Assembly: GCF_003286085.1 (NCBI RefSeq)
Contig: NW_020825313.1
Coordinates: forward strand, 4,712,001-4,776,000
Reading direction: 5' to 3'
DNA length: 64,000 nucleotides
DNA from: Drosophila persimilis
Taxonomy: Eukaryota; Arthropoda; Insecta; Diptera; Drosophilidae
Under the pieces are notes generated by a model. The model saw nothing but the letters and a program-made list of their open reading frames with translations, ran no database searches and was not told where the DNA came from. Numbering within the stretch: position 1 is the first letter of the stretch; every line of letters starts with the position of its first letter. This document shows positions 1 through 9,786 of this stretch, piece by piece. The translations under genes and the position numbers were made by a program.

Positions 1-105
1 TAGGCCCCTTAGGTTAGGCTAGGTTGAGGCGGCTGCCGGGCTCGCTCGGAACCCGTCACACTTAGGCCGGTTTCGGCCTTCCTTCCTGCGTTGTGAGACT
101 TCCTG

Positions 106-1668
106 TCAGCAATTATCCCATCCAGATGCTCTCACAAAGTTCGCTATCCTCCTGGGACATATTTTGGACATCTCTGAGATGTCGTGTAGAAAGGCTGAGC
201 CCAGGTGCTGTAGCCTTCTTCTGCTGAGAGCTGGGCAGGAGCAGAACAGATGTTCCACTGTCTCCTCCTCTTCCTCGTCTCTACAGCTGCGACAAAAATC
301 GTTATGTGGGGCCCCCAGCCTGTCAGCGTGGGTGCCTATTAGCCAGTGTCCCGTGAGGGAACGTGTGACTACGCTGCACCTTTTCCTGCTTAACTTGAGG
401 AGCTCGGAGGTGCGCTTCATGTCCATGGTCGGCCATGTTTGCCGAGTTGTGCGACATCGTGGCACTGTTTGCCACATATCGTTTGTTAGTCGCTTGTATT
501 GCTCCCTTATAATGAGCTTACAGGTGGCCATTGGCATACAGATATCCTCCTTGTCTTGGAGAAGGGGGATTGTAGTGCCAGATCTGGCCAGCTCGTCCGC
601 TATACAGTTGCCCTCGATGTCCCGGTGGCCCGGGACCCAAATCAGGCTAATAGCAAATTGCTGAGCCATCTCGTGCAGAGATTTGCGGCAGTCTGCCACG
701 GTGGCCGAGTTCGAGGAAATCGCGCTTAGCGATTTGATCGCAGCCTGGCTGTCGCTATAAATGTTTAGCTTGGTTGCCGTGACGGCAGCCGCTTGTAGGC
801 AGTCTAGAGCCTCCCTGATTGCTATGACTTCCGCTTGAAAGACACTGCAATGATCTGGGAGTCTGAAGGAATGCCTTATGTTTAGCTGTTCAGAGTAGAT
901 TCCCCCTCCGACTCTGTCGTCCAGCTTTGATCCATCTGTGAAGATGTTTATGGCCCCATCTGGGCCTGGGAGTCCCTCGAGCCATTCGTCTCTGTGAGGG
1001 ATGATTGTGTCGAAGGGAGTGTCTGTGTACTCTCTTGGAACTTGGTAGTCTGTTTTTGAGAGGACGGTACTGCTATTATTTAATATGGCTGAGTGACCTA
1101 TGCACTGTGTCACCCATTGATCTGAGCCTCTTAGACGTATTGCTGCTGCTTCTGCCCGTTCCTTTCCTGCGAGGTCAAGGCTCTGTAGGCATAGGATGGC
1201 ATTTAGCGCATCATTTGGGGTGGTGCGAAGAGCTCCGCTGATGCATAGGGCGGCAGTCCGCTGGACTTTGCCCAGTTGCTTGGTGATCGCCCTTTTTGAT
1301 AGGGCCGGCCACCACACCGTAACTCCGTAGAGTAGTATTGGTCTAACTATAGCTTGATATATCCATTGGACTATGCTTGAGATCATACCCCATCTTAGCC
1401 CAATAGCTTTTTTGCATGTGTAGAGTGCAGTCATTGCCTTCTTCACTCTGTCTTTGACATTCAGGTTCCAGCTAAGCTTCTTGTCAATTACCAACCCTAA
1501 GTAAGTGGCACTGTCGCTAAAGGAGAGCCTGCATCCTTGTAGTATTGGACGGTTGAGAGGCGGGACCTTGTATTTATTTGTGAATAGTACGAGTTCCGTT
1601 TTTGAGGGATTTACTCCCAGACCGCGCGATTCTGTCCAATCCGACAGTTGCGCTAGCTTTGAGGACAT
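106..1668 (-). pseudogene. LOA ORF2 C-terminal part (RT thumb, RNase H, CCHC), copy A1
   Basis: An open stretch of 520 codons corresponding to the C-terminal part of a LINE ORF2. RNase H is visible from about residue 240: the acidic set D245 (TDGS), E280 (QAEV), D306 (YSDSQ) and D358 (IADEL), with the WVPGH signature at 344-348. A CCHC motif (C459, C462, H473, C478) lies near the end. RNase H in LOA and I clade LINEs removes RNA from the cDNA hybrid. Upstream the frame is broken: a TAG follows the YADD-containing segment, where the long copy at 4605-6293 reads tyrosine. This ORF therefore cannot make a complete RT, although the RNase H part itself is undamaged. Confidence 0.85.
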
Positions 1669-2250
1669 TAAGTCGCACAGTGTTTGGGTCTATTTCCCCG
1701 AGAAGATAATCGCAACGTCGTCCGCATAGGCCACGACTTTGCAGCCCCCCCTTCTAGGTCACATAGAATCTTGTTGACTGCTATGTTCCACAGAAGAGGA
1801 GACAGGACACCACCTTGCGGGGTGCCTCTGTTGACATACCTTGACTGGGCGGACGATCCCATCGATGATGTCACCGTCCTGCATGTGAGCAATTGATCAA
1901 TGAGCATCACCAAGTGACGGTCCACCCCCAGGTCAGTCAGGGCTTCTGTAATGGCGCCCGGTACAACGTTGTTGAAAGCTCCCTCAATATCGAGAAAGGC
2001 TATGAGTGAGTACTCTTTGTGCTGCAGAGATTTCTCTACCGCTGAGATCACTTCATGAAGAGCCGTTTCCGTGGATTTTCCTTTCCGGTAGGCATGCTGT
2101 GCGCCTGACAGCAACTGAGGGTGTATAGTTGTCCTCAGTTGCAGCCCGACGAGTCTCTGAAAGGTTTTGAGGAGGAAGGACGATAGGCTGATTAGTCTAA
2201 AGTCTTTTGCAGCTGAGTGCGAGGCTTTCTAAGCTTTGGGAATGAAGACT
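1669..2250 (-). pseudogene. LOA ORF2 reverse-transcriptase palm fragment, copy A1
   Basis: Translation of the minus strand gives the RT core: the GKSTETAL segment, the catalytic LDIEGAFNNV box, and the TPQGGVLSPLLW box typical of LINE RTs. The frame is then lost at a homopolymer (seven C on the plus strand, 1745-1751), just before the KVVAYADD box, which is present in the next frame. A further in-frame stop lies near 2232, where the long copy reads KAGKAS. This segment matters because the long LOA copy at 4511-9772 has lost exactly this part of the RT by deletion; the two copies are broken at different places. Confidence 0.8.
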
Positions 2251-2262
2251 ATCTTTGCCTTA

Positions 2263-2342
2263 AGCAAATAAAAAAATTCAATCATTTGATTTCGTGCCGC
2301 TCTGAGGAAGCATTAGGAACAATACAACAAAACATAAAAAAT
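2263..2342. other. AT-rich junction between LOA copy A1 and BEL fragment
   Basis: About 80 bases with no coding content and no recognised family, joining the truncated LOA element to the BEL gag fragment. The identical junction occurs at 16026-16105, so both come from one event that was later duplicated. Confidence 0.5.
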
Positions 2343-3287
2343 TATGAAAAGGCCATGAAAAGGCCATGGCCGGCCTAAAACGAGTATTTGACAACGATTA
2401 GTTGATTTTCAAGAATAATATCTCCACATTGTTCAATCTGCCGAGAATATCGCCTCAGTCCGCATTGTTCCTAAGAAATCTAATCGATACTTTTTCGTCG
2501 ATTTACAATGCTCATTCTTCTCGTTTTGAACAGAGTCAACCCAGTGATGAAAAAAAAGTGAGATGAACAGCTTACTTATGAGAAGTTGAGGCTTTGGTCC
2601 GACTTTGAGAATGTCTTCAATCGTCGATACCAGCATCTGTCTGCTAAAGAATCGACTAAGCCAAGGCAGTACAAAGTCATGCTAAGCAAGCAACATAATC
2701 GCAGTTCATACTTCCACCGACAGTAGAACTCAGCAACCTCGTCGCTATTGCAATTCAGGAGACCATTTAGTGTCAAATTGCCCTCCATTTTCGCGTGCTT
2801 TGGTGATGCAAAAGTCGGCATCCTTATGCATTAATTGTCTGCGAAAAGGCCACGCTGTTGTAAAATGCAAAGCCAATAAATGCCGATTGTGCAACTGCTC
2901 ACATCATACATTATTGCATCGATACACAGTGTCGGCTAGTAGAGTACCAAGAGAGTACTTCTCCTCCATCAAATCAGGATCGAAATACCACATCACATGT
3001 TGTGCATGCGACATCATTGGACAGGGTAATTCTGGCGGTGAACATATTTTGGGCAGAGATCCGTAGAGAGGAGTCCTGTATTAGCTTGCTTGGACTTGGT
3101 GAATCTAATTCTAAAGTAAAGGATAAAATACACACAGTGGTGAAGTCACGAATAAATGGTAGTGAGTGCTCCTCTAATTTTTTGGTCCTGAAATCCATTT
3201 CAGGTTATCATCCTGACCAGTCAGTGAATGTGGCTGACTGGCGAATCCCAGAGAACCTACCACTGGTAGACCCTTATTTTTACAAGC
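2343..3287 (+). pseudogene. BEL/Pao retrotransposon gag-protease fragment, copy 1
   Basis: Frameshifted remnants of a BEL/Pao-type gag followed by the protease/RT linker. The clearest part is a gag zinc knuckle near 2836-2877 (CINCLRKGH then KC, pattern CX2CX4HX4C), followed by a second cysteine/histidine cluster CRLCNCSHH. Further on, the GHHPDQ-like and LPLVDPYFYKP segments match the region between protease and RT of BEL elements. There are many stops, and the protease active site is missing here, although it is kept in the sister copy at 16106. The fragment ends at a sharp fusion to a Jockey ORF1 piece at about 3287. Confidence 0.75.
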
Positions 3288-3587
3288 CGAAACGAGGGAG
3301 CGGCGGCAGGGACCTGCACTCGCCCCCCACAGCAAGCAAACAAGCAAACCCCAAAAACAGATTTGCTATTCTTGACGCGGACATCCCAATTGATAGTGAG
3401 GATAAGGAAGTTCGGATGAATGTAGATGCAGACGCTGAAAATGACCAAATGGATGAACACTTTCATGAAACAGTTAATACAGACCAATGTCTGCAAGGAG
3501 AATTAACGAACTCTGGTAATCAGCTTAAGGGCCCTCAAAAACTACCGCAAATAGTTGGCAAATGTTGCTTAACATAAATGACCTATT
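3288..3587 (+). pseudogene. Jockey-type ORF1 internal fragment fused to BEL
   Basis: From the RGSGGRDL motif onward the translation follows residues in the middle of the ORF1 protein of the intact Jockey-clade LINE at 47514-52680 (compare 48240-48530): the RFAILD and MNVDADAEND segments are shared. The piece is in frame with the preceding BEL linker, so an uninterrupted reading frame of about 190 codons (3002-3577) spans both. It ends where CR1 sequence begins. A sister copy with the same two breakpoints lies at 12516-12835. It is most likely a relic of illegitimate joining rather than a working fusion gene. Confidence 0.75.
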
Positions 3588-4143
3588 TGATCTCAGTTTG
3601 AAGTTTGAATAACTGTGTCGTCAAAGTTACGTTTGTCTCAGGACCCTAAACAGTTTTACTGCTTTGTAAACAGTAAGCGTAGAACGTCCACACACCCATC
3701 CTCGCTATCATTTTGTAAAACGTCGGCAAATATCTTTTTTGCCCAATTCTTCCAAACCACCTATTCTGAGGAAAGCTACTCTGGTCATCCGTACCCATAC
3801 GGTTTACCGAGGTCGAACTGCATTTTCAGTCCCTTGTTAAATGAATGTTCCCTACTTCATGATCTTCGACTAGTTAAGCCGGTGTTTTCACCTGGTCCAG
3901 ACGGGGTTCCAGGTTGTGTACTCAGGTACTGCGCCGAGGCTCTGTGTGGCTCTTCTTGCTTCTCCCGATCTGGGAGAAATCGTTAATAATTCCTCTCCAT
4001 AAAAAAGGTAGCAAGTCTGATGCAAAAAATTAAAGAGGTATAGCAAAGTTATCCGCTATTCCTAAAATGTTTAAGAAGGTTTTAACTCCGCACTTGCAAC
4101 ATCTCTGCAAGTCACTTATATCTCCAGCTCAGGACTTATAAGG

Positions 4144-4295
4144 CGGCGATCAACCACCACGAACTTGTTAGAGTTTACCTCATTCATTATTAAAGGCTTT
4201 CAAGGTAACTTACAGACGGCGGCGATAAACCACCACGAACTTGTTAGAGTTTACCTCATTCATTATTAAAGGCTTTCAAGGTAACTTACAGACGG
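4144..4295 (+). repeat. 76-bp tandem duplication inside CR1
   Basis: Two consecutive 76-base copies, each starting CGGCGAT and ending TTACAGACGG, with a single difference early in the copy (CAACC against AAACC). The same duplication is present at 13408-13559, so it arose before the surrounding composite was duplicated. Confidence 0.9.
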
Positions 4296-4496
4296 ATGTT
4301 ATTTACACCGACTTTAGTAAAACATTCGACTCTGTAAACCATTCCCTTTTAGCACATAAACTTGACCTTTTAGGGTTTCCGCCCAACCTCCTGAGATGGA
4401 TTTCTAGCTATCTTTGTTCTAGGTCTCAAAGAGTCCTCTTCAAAAACTCCCTCTCTTTACCAGTAAAGGTTTCTTCGGGAGTACCACAGGGCAGCC

Positions 4497-4510
4497 ATCT
4501 AGGCCCCTTA
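4497..4510 (+). repeat. Target-site duplication, left copy (LOA into CR1)
   Basis: The 14-mer ATCTAGGCCCCTTA is repeated exactly at 9773-9786 on the other side of the antisense LOA element. Removing the element and one copy restores the CR1 RT frame through the PQG box. Confidence 0.95.
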
Positions 4511-4604
4511 GGTTAGGCTAGGTTGAGGCGGCTGCCGGGCTCGCTCGGAACCCGTCACACTTAGGCCGGTTTCGGCCTTCCTTCCTGCGTTGTGAGACTT
4601 CCTG

Positions 4605-6293
4605 TCAGCAATTATCCCATCCAGATGCTCTCACAAAGTTCGCTATACTCCTGGGACATATTTTGGACATCTCTGAGATGTCGTGTAGAAAGGCTGAGCC
4701 CAGGTGCTGTAGCCTTCTTCTGCTGAGAGCTGGGCAGGAGCAGAACAGATGTTCCACTGTCTCCTCCTCTTCCTCGTCTCTACAGCTGCGACAAAAATCG
4801 TTATGTGGGGCCCCCAGCCTGTCAGCGTGGGTGCCTATTAGCCAGTGTCCCGTGAGGGAACGTGTGACTACGCTGCACCTTTTCCTGCTTAACTTGAGGA
4901 GCTCGGAGGTGCGCTTCATGTCCATGGTCGGCCATGTTTGCCGAGTTGTGCGACATCGTGGCACTGTTTGCCACATATCGTTTGTTAGTCGCTTGTATTG
5001 CTCCCTTATAATGAGCTTACAGGTGGCCATTGGCATACAGATATCCTCCTTGTCTTGGAGAAGGGGGATTGTAGTGCCAGATCTGGCCAGCTCGTCCGCT
5101 ATACAGTTGCCCTCGATGTCCCGGTGGCCCGGGACCCAAATCAGGCTAATAGCAAATTGCTGCGCCATCTCGTGCAGAGATTTGCGGCAGTCTGCCACGG
5201 TGGCCGAGTTCGAGGAAATCGCGCTTAGCGATTTGATCGCAGCCTGGCTGTCGCTATAAATGTTTAGCTTGGTTGCCGTGACGGCAGCCGCTTGTAGGCA
5301 GTCTAGAGCCTCCCTGATTGCTATGACTTCCGCTTGAAAGACACTGCAATGATCTGGGAGTCTGAAGGAATGCCTTATGTTTAGCTGTTCAGAGTAGATT
5401 CCCCCTCCGACTCTGTCGTCCAGCTTTGATCCATCTGTGAAGATGTTTATGGCCCTATCTGGGCCTGGGAGTCCCTCGAGCCATTCGTCTCTGTGAGGGA
5501 TGATTGTGTCGAAGGGAGTGTCTGTGTACTCTCTTGGAACTTGGTAGTCTGTTTTTGAGAGGACGGTACTGCTATTATTTAATATGGCTGAGTGACCTAT
5601 GCACTGTGTCACCCATTGATCTGAGCCTCTTAGACGTATTGCTGCTGCTTCTGCCCGTTCCTTTCCTGCGAGGTCAAGGCTCTGTAGGCATAGGATGGCA
5701 TTTAGCGCATCATTTGGGGTGGTGCGAAGAGCTCCGCTGATGCATAGGGCGGCAGTCCGCTGGACTTTGCCCAGTTGCTTGGTGATCGCCCTTTTTGATA
5801 GGGCCGGCCACCACACCGTAACTCCGTAGAGTAGTATTGGTCTAACTATAGCTTGATATATCCATTGGACTATGCTTGAGATCATACCCCATCTTAGCCC
5901 AATAGCTTTTTTGCATGTGTAGAGTGCAGTCATTGCCTTCTTCACTCTGTCTTTGACATTCAGGTTCCAGCTAAGCTTCTTGTCAATTACCAACCCTAAG
6001 TAAGTGGCACTGTCGCTAAAGGAGAGCCTGCATCCTTGTAGTATTGGTGGATTGAGGGGCGGGACCTTGTATTTATTTGTGAATAATACGAGTTCCGTTT
6101 TTGAGGGATTTACTCCCAGACCGCGCGATTCCGTCCAATCCGACAGTTGCGCTAGCTTTGTGGACATTAAGTCGCACAGTGTTTGGGGGTATTTCCCCGA
6201 GAAAATAATCGCAACGTCATCCGCATAGGCCACGACTTTGCAGCCCTGTTTCTGTAATGGCACCCGGTACAACGTTGTTGAAAGCTCCCTCAA
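4605..6293 (-). pseudogene. LOA ORF2 C-terminal half, copy A2
   Basis: The open frame of about 560 codons begins with the RT catalytic box VVAYADD (residues 21-26), continues through the thumb, then RNase H (TDGS, QAEV, YSDSQ, WVPGH, IADEL) and the terminal CCHC. It matches 106-1668 with only a few substitutions. There is no methionine start of its own; the first residues come from a different frame of the LDIEGAFNNV region, brought here by the internal deletion at about 6246-6250. The part from YADD onward is intact; everything upstream has to be read in other frames. Confidence 0.85.
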
Positions 6294-6720
6294 TATCGAG
6301 AAAGGCTATGAGTGAGTACTCTTTGTGATGCAGAGATTTCTCTACCGCACTTCATGAAGAGCCGTTTCCGTGGATTTTCCTTTCCGGTAGGCATGCTGTG
6401 CGCCCGACAGCAACTGAGGGTGTATAGTTGTCCTCAGTTGCAGCCCGACGAGTCTCTCAAAGGTTTTGAGGAGGGAGGACGATAGGCTGATTGGTCTAAA
6501 GTCTTTTGCAGCTGAGTGCGAGGCTTTCCCAGCTTTGGGAATGAAGACTATCTTTGCCTTAAGCCATGTTCGCGGGATTGTACCCACAGCCAGTATCTTC
6601 CTGAAGATACCTTGTAGCCAGTTGATGGCCGTATCCCCGGCCTTCTGAAGTTGGGCCGGGATTACCTGGTCTGGGCCTGGCGATTTGAACGGGTTGAAGC
6701 TGTGTTATTGCCCAGCTTAT
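6294..6720 (-). pseudogene. LOA ORF2 RT N-terminal segment, copy A2
   Basis: Minus-strand translation gives RT boxes 1-2: a WLKAKIVFIPKAGK segment, FRPISLSSSLLKTFERLV and the GKSTETALHEV box. The frame is open from 6587 to 6342 and breaks at 6342-6349, where seven bases present in copy A1 (near 2048) are absent. The link to the upstream endonuclease frame is lost near 6700, around a QIARPRPG-type readthrough. Confidence 0.8.
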
Positions 6721-7995
6721 GTTACGTTTAGTGAGGATGTGATCCATCGAGGTTACCGGTCCCTCTCCTGGAAGATGTGCCGTCTCGATGGTTGTGCACC
6801 CTGGAAAATGTGTGTCTAGTAGAATGTGCAGGGACTCCTCACTGGAGTTAGTCCACGTGCCGTCATTCCTTTTAAGATACCCTACCGAGGGGTTAGTTTT
6901 TGAGAGAATCTTGCGAAGCTTTGCGGCCTCTGATGTTTCCTCAATTTCCGAGCAAAATTTTTGCCAAGAGGCCCTTTTTGCTTTCCTTGTTTCCTTTTTA
7001 TATAGTGACAGACTGATTTTATAGTCTGCCCAGTGGCTCTCCTCGTTCGCGCTTTTGGCCCTGTTGAAAAGGGTCCTGCAGCTTTTACGTAGGATGTCTA
7101 TTTGTTTTGACCACCAGGGGGGTTCCTTTTTCCCCCTAGGTTTGCTAGAGGGGCATGCTGCCGCGAAGGCTTTGTTGCATGCCTCTGTGAACCTGTTCAC
7201 TAGGCGATCTAGGTCGTCTTTTGTGTCAGGGCATGATGGTGCTTTGGAGGGGAGTAAGTCCTCCAGGGCTGAGCTATATTTTTCCCAGTTGGCTTTCCTG
7301 GGATTAATATAGTCCTTAGGTTTCGGACACTCGAGGGATAGTGTGGTCTCGATGTATCTGTGGTCAGAGAAGGAGTGGTCATCAAGGACTTGCCAACTCT
7401 TGACTATGTCTAACAGGTTGGAAGACACTAGGGTGATGTCAATAACCTCCTGTCGATTTTTAATTATAAAAGTGGGGTCGTTGCCCCGATTACAAATAAA
7501 TAGATTTGAGTTAAGGATGAAGCTGAAAAGTGACTCACCCCTTACATTTGTGTTCGAGCTCCCCCACTGAGTGTGGTGAGCGTTGGCATCGCAACCTATT
7601 AATAGGTCTATGTCCGACCTCTCGCTGTCGCTGGCTAGTTTGCGAACAAGGTCGTTGGGAGGATCGTTTCCCTCATGGGCCATGTAGGACGACATCAGCC
7701 TTAGATGTGTCCCTTTCAGCTCTAGGCTTGCCGCCGTGTTGTCGCTATCGCTATAATTATGGAGTAGAAAGATATTAAGGTGCTTTCTGGCGAGAATGAA
7801 GGTGCGGGCTTTACCTTCATGTTGAGCTACAATTATCTTGTACTCCTTCGACCTTAGTCCACAAACCTTGCCTCCCGCTATCCAAGGTTCCTGAATCAGG
7901 GCTACGTCTGCTCCGCTCTCTTCGAGGCGGAGTATAAGAGCAGCGGATGCTGCTTTACAGTGGTGGAGATTGATCTGAAGGAGCCTCAGGGACAT
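6721..7995 (-). pseudogene. LOA ORF2 endonuclease domain
   Basis: An apurinic/apyrimidinic-type endonuclease, which nicks the target to prime reverse transcription. The likely start is the second methionine (MSLRLLQINLHHCKAA at 7995), because LOA and R1-type endonucleases begin with LQINL and N at this position; the frame is open further to 8028. Visible motifs: LIQEPW (catalytic glutamate), IGCDANAHH (D, N, H) and the FSDHRYIE box (catalytic D-H) before position 7300. A linker rich in W, K and R follows. The open frame runs to 6559 but leaves the ORF2 frame near 6700, so the protein is cut before RT. Confidence 0.85.
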
Positions 7996-9455
7996 CCTTA
8001 GTGTTCTCCACCACTGTAATGTCGGCATCCGGATCGTCCTCGACTTCCTCGTGGCAACACATCGCCTCGAAGTCGCATCTCAGCGTGCCATCGGTGGAGT
8101 AGCCCTCTGGGTCTATCTCTGTGTGCTCGTCGGGTGCTTCGATCTCCGAGGCAGCGTCCTGCTCGACTGGCTTGTCGACAGGACGTGCCCCGGCCGCCGC
8201 ATCCGACTTGTAGACCTTTATGGTCACAGAGCTGAACCCAAAATTGAGCTCGCCTTTGGCAGCCTCAATCGGGGCCAGCGACTCTTTGTTGAGGACGACC
8301 ACCGCCTGGTTTGTGGGGCCCTGTGTCGTCTCAACTTTGACCACCTTCCAATCCGACTTTGGGAGGTGGGGGATGCGTTTTTAGGATGCGTTCCGGATCC
8401 TTCATGGAGGCGGGCACCCAGACTCTCGCCCTTGGTCTACTGGGCACTTCGCTCCAGTCTACAGCGACGAGCTTCGCCCTTGGGTAGAATTCCCCGACTT
8501 GCGCTACCGCTGCTTTGTACAGCTGTACGGAGCGCTCGTCTTCACAGGCTACGATTTTTATGCAGCCCTGGTACCAGCCCATGTCTTTGCAGACGGGGGG
8601 GGGGGTCAAGGCTGCTTTTCCAGCAGCTCGAAGCAGCGGTCGGCCAGTGCCGCTTCCACCCACTTCCACTGGTTTCTAGGTATCCGGGAGTCCGTGCTGC
8701 CTTTGTCCAGGACGCCAATCAGCGTCCTTTCTCTGGCAATCTGCGCTAACGATGTGTTAGGCAGCACTCTGGAGCGCTTCGGTGTCGGCCCCGGAGTCTC
8801 TTGCGAGCGCTGCCTTTTTGGCTGAGGGGCTCCTTCTTCGGTGCTTCCTTGCCAAAGTTCGGCAGCACCTTCGAGGCCCACTCAACCTTCTTTATCCATT
8901 TGTCCGTCGGGCTGGACATCTGGCTTGCGTTCTGCCGACGGAGTATATTGCCAGCACTCCTTCTATCGGCATATGTAAAAGATTTGGCTTGGACACTAGT
9001 AGATGGACCGCCACTTTACCAGCAGGCAGGGCAGCCGCAGGATTGCATAGCCACTCTGCCAAGGTATCGGTTTTGGGAGCCAATTCACCACCCACCCCGA
9101 CACCGGGATGGGACCCCTTTGGGCTCTCCCTAGCATCTTCCGCCGCGCAGGTTTTCCCTGCTGATATGCGGGTCGGGCCAGGCCTTTGGGCCGCTGCCTT
9201 CCCCTGTTTGGGATTGCTCCCTGTTGGCATTTGGGGAGTGCCAGACTCATTTTGTTTGTTTTTAAATTCTTCCATTCTTTTCCCACGAGCTGCAGAGAAG
9301 GGGTACGGTCCGTCCGGGCAGAGATCCACGTTGCCCGGATAAGGCATACTTAGAACAGGGGGCTGCCAAGTCCCTGAGCTCTCCGTTAACGACTGGGCTA
9401 GTTTTATATACCGGGCCCCCAGCCAGGCTGACTCTCGGCACGGGTCGAATAACAC
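7955..9455 (-). pseudogene. LOA ORF1 (DUF4780-like RNA-binding protein), broken
   Basis: ORF1 is spread over four overlapping frames. From the N-terminus: 9455-8892 (proline- and charge-rich), 8881-8606 (IGVLDKG and WVEAALADRCFELL), 8669-8331 (CKDMGWYQGCIKIVAC, then VWVPASMKDPERIL) and 8344-7955 (VKVETTQGPTNQAVVVLNKESL, then INFGFSSV-like VTIKVYKSD). The last three match the DUF4780-type domain of Drosophila LOA-like ORF1 proteins, thought to bind element RNA. One break lies near the 11-base G run at 8595-8605, a likely replication slip. The C-terminus overlaps the ORF2 start region, as is usual in this clade. Confidence 0.75.
8595..8605 (+). repeat. Homopolymer G11 near an ORF1 frame break
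   Basis: Eleven G on the plus strand (C11 in the sense of ORF1). Two ORF1 frames meet here, so slippage in this tract probably caused the frameshift. Confidence 0.7.
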
Positions 9456-9772
9456 TCTTAGTCCGGCCCGGTGTGAGCTGAATGTGGGGGGTTGGGATGT
9501 GGGTAGGTAGTGTGTAGGGATAGGGGAGTGTGTGAGCTACTTATACGAGGCGGCACCACAAGCGCATCGTCAGTGTTGCTACTTCGCGAACACCCGCTGG
9601 CTGTCCGGGGCTGCTTATTTTCGGTACTCTCCCTAGGGATGTCCGATTATTCGCAGCTGACCTACCTATATGACCTGTATATAGGTAGGTCGTTCGCTAT
9701 CCGCAACCTGCGACCCGTCCGGTGGCCTCAGCTAGGCCCCCTTTGAGCCACCTCACGAGCTCATCAGACCAG
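9456..9772 (-). other. LOA 5' UTR with nested inverted repeats
   Basis: Non-coding 5' end of the long LOA copy. Two inverted repeats are visible. 9659-9671 pairs with 9679-9691 (13 bp perfect, 7-base loop). 9721-9730 (GGTGGCCTCA) pairs with 9744-9752 (TGAGCCACC), with one bulged base. LINE 5' UTRs carry internal promoters, and some families (R2, Baggins-type and others) begin with HDV-like self-cleaving ribozymes. The second stem lies within about 50 nt of the element's 5' end. I could not fit the full double-pseudoknot fold by eye. Confidence 0.5.
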
Positions 9773-9786
9773 ATCTAGGCCCCTTA
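9773..9786 (+). repeat. Target-site duplication, right copy (LOA into CR1)
   Basis: Exact repeat of the 14-mer at 4497-4510. Confidence 0.95.

Larger units (their letters stand above)
12..2262 (-). mobile_element. LOA-clade LINE, truncated copy A1
   Basis: This is the 3' part of a non-LTR retrotransposon read on the minus strand. It covers the end of the reverse transcriptase, an RNase H domain and the 3' UTR. The 3' terminus is the short AACCTAGCCTAACC-like end next to base 12; bases 1-11 repeat the CR1 target flank seen at 4500-4510 and 13764-13774. RT plus downstream RNase H plus a CCHC tail is the layout of the LOA clade (Bilbo/Baggins type); the family name is an inference. The copy stops abruptly at about 2262, where unrelated AT-rich sequence begins. 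It is almost base-for-base the same as 13775-16025. Confidence 0.85.
3588..4510 (+). pseudogene. CR1-clade LINE RT, 5' part, copy B1
   Basis: Plus-strand RT N-terminal half of a CR1-clade LINE: a KPVFSPGPDGVPG box, then TDFSKTFDSVNHSLL (catalytic palm motif), then VSSGVPQGSHLGPL. The family resembles the CR1 element of Drosophila (DMCR1A type); that name is an inference. The frame is broken between about 3990 and 4240 by small indels and a 76-bp tandem duplication. The sequence stops inside the PQG box at 4510, where an antisense LOA element is inserted; the reading frame resumes without loss at 9787, after the LOA element and its target-site duplication. Confidence 0.8.
4511..9772 (-). mobile_element. 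LOA-clade LINE, long copy A2, with target-site duplication
   Basis: A near full-length LOA-clade element of about 5.26 kb on the minus strand: 5' UTR (9456-9772), ORF1 (about 9455-7955, broken), ORF2 with endonuclease, RT and RNase H (about 7995-4605, broken), and a 3' end of the AACCTAGCCTAACC kind. Exact 14-bp duplications flank it, which shows true target-primed insertion into the CR1 element. It is inactive: about 195 bases of the RT including the PQGG box are missing near 6246-6250, seven bases are missing near 6349, and there are further frameshifts near 6700 and in ORF1. Confidence 0.92.

Noticed and set aside
164..664. Plus-strand frames opposite the LOA ORF2 (also 4663-5259 and 13927-14427)
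   Set aside because: They mirror the antisense RNase H and CCHC coding region, have low-complexity serine/leucine content and no family resemblance.
4144..4295. Possible CRISPR or satellite repeat
   Set aside because: Only two adjacent copies without spacers, inside a CR1 coding region: a simple tandem duplication.
9750..9772. Hammerhead-like CTGATGAG at the 5' end of the LOA element (minus strand)
   Set aside because: The conserved GAAA and matching stem II do not follow, so the core is not complete.
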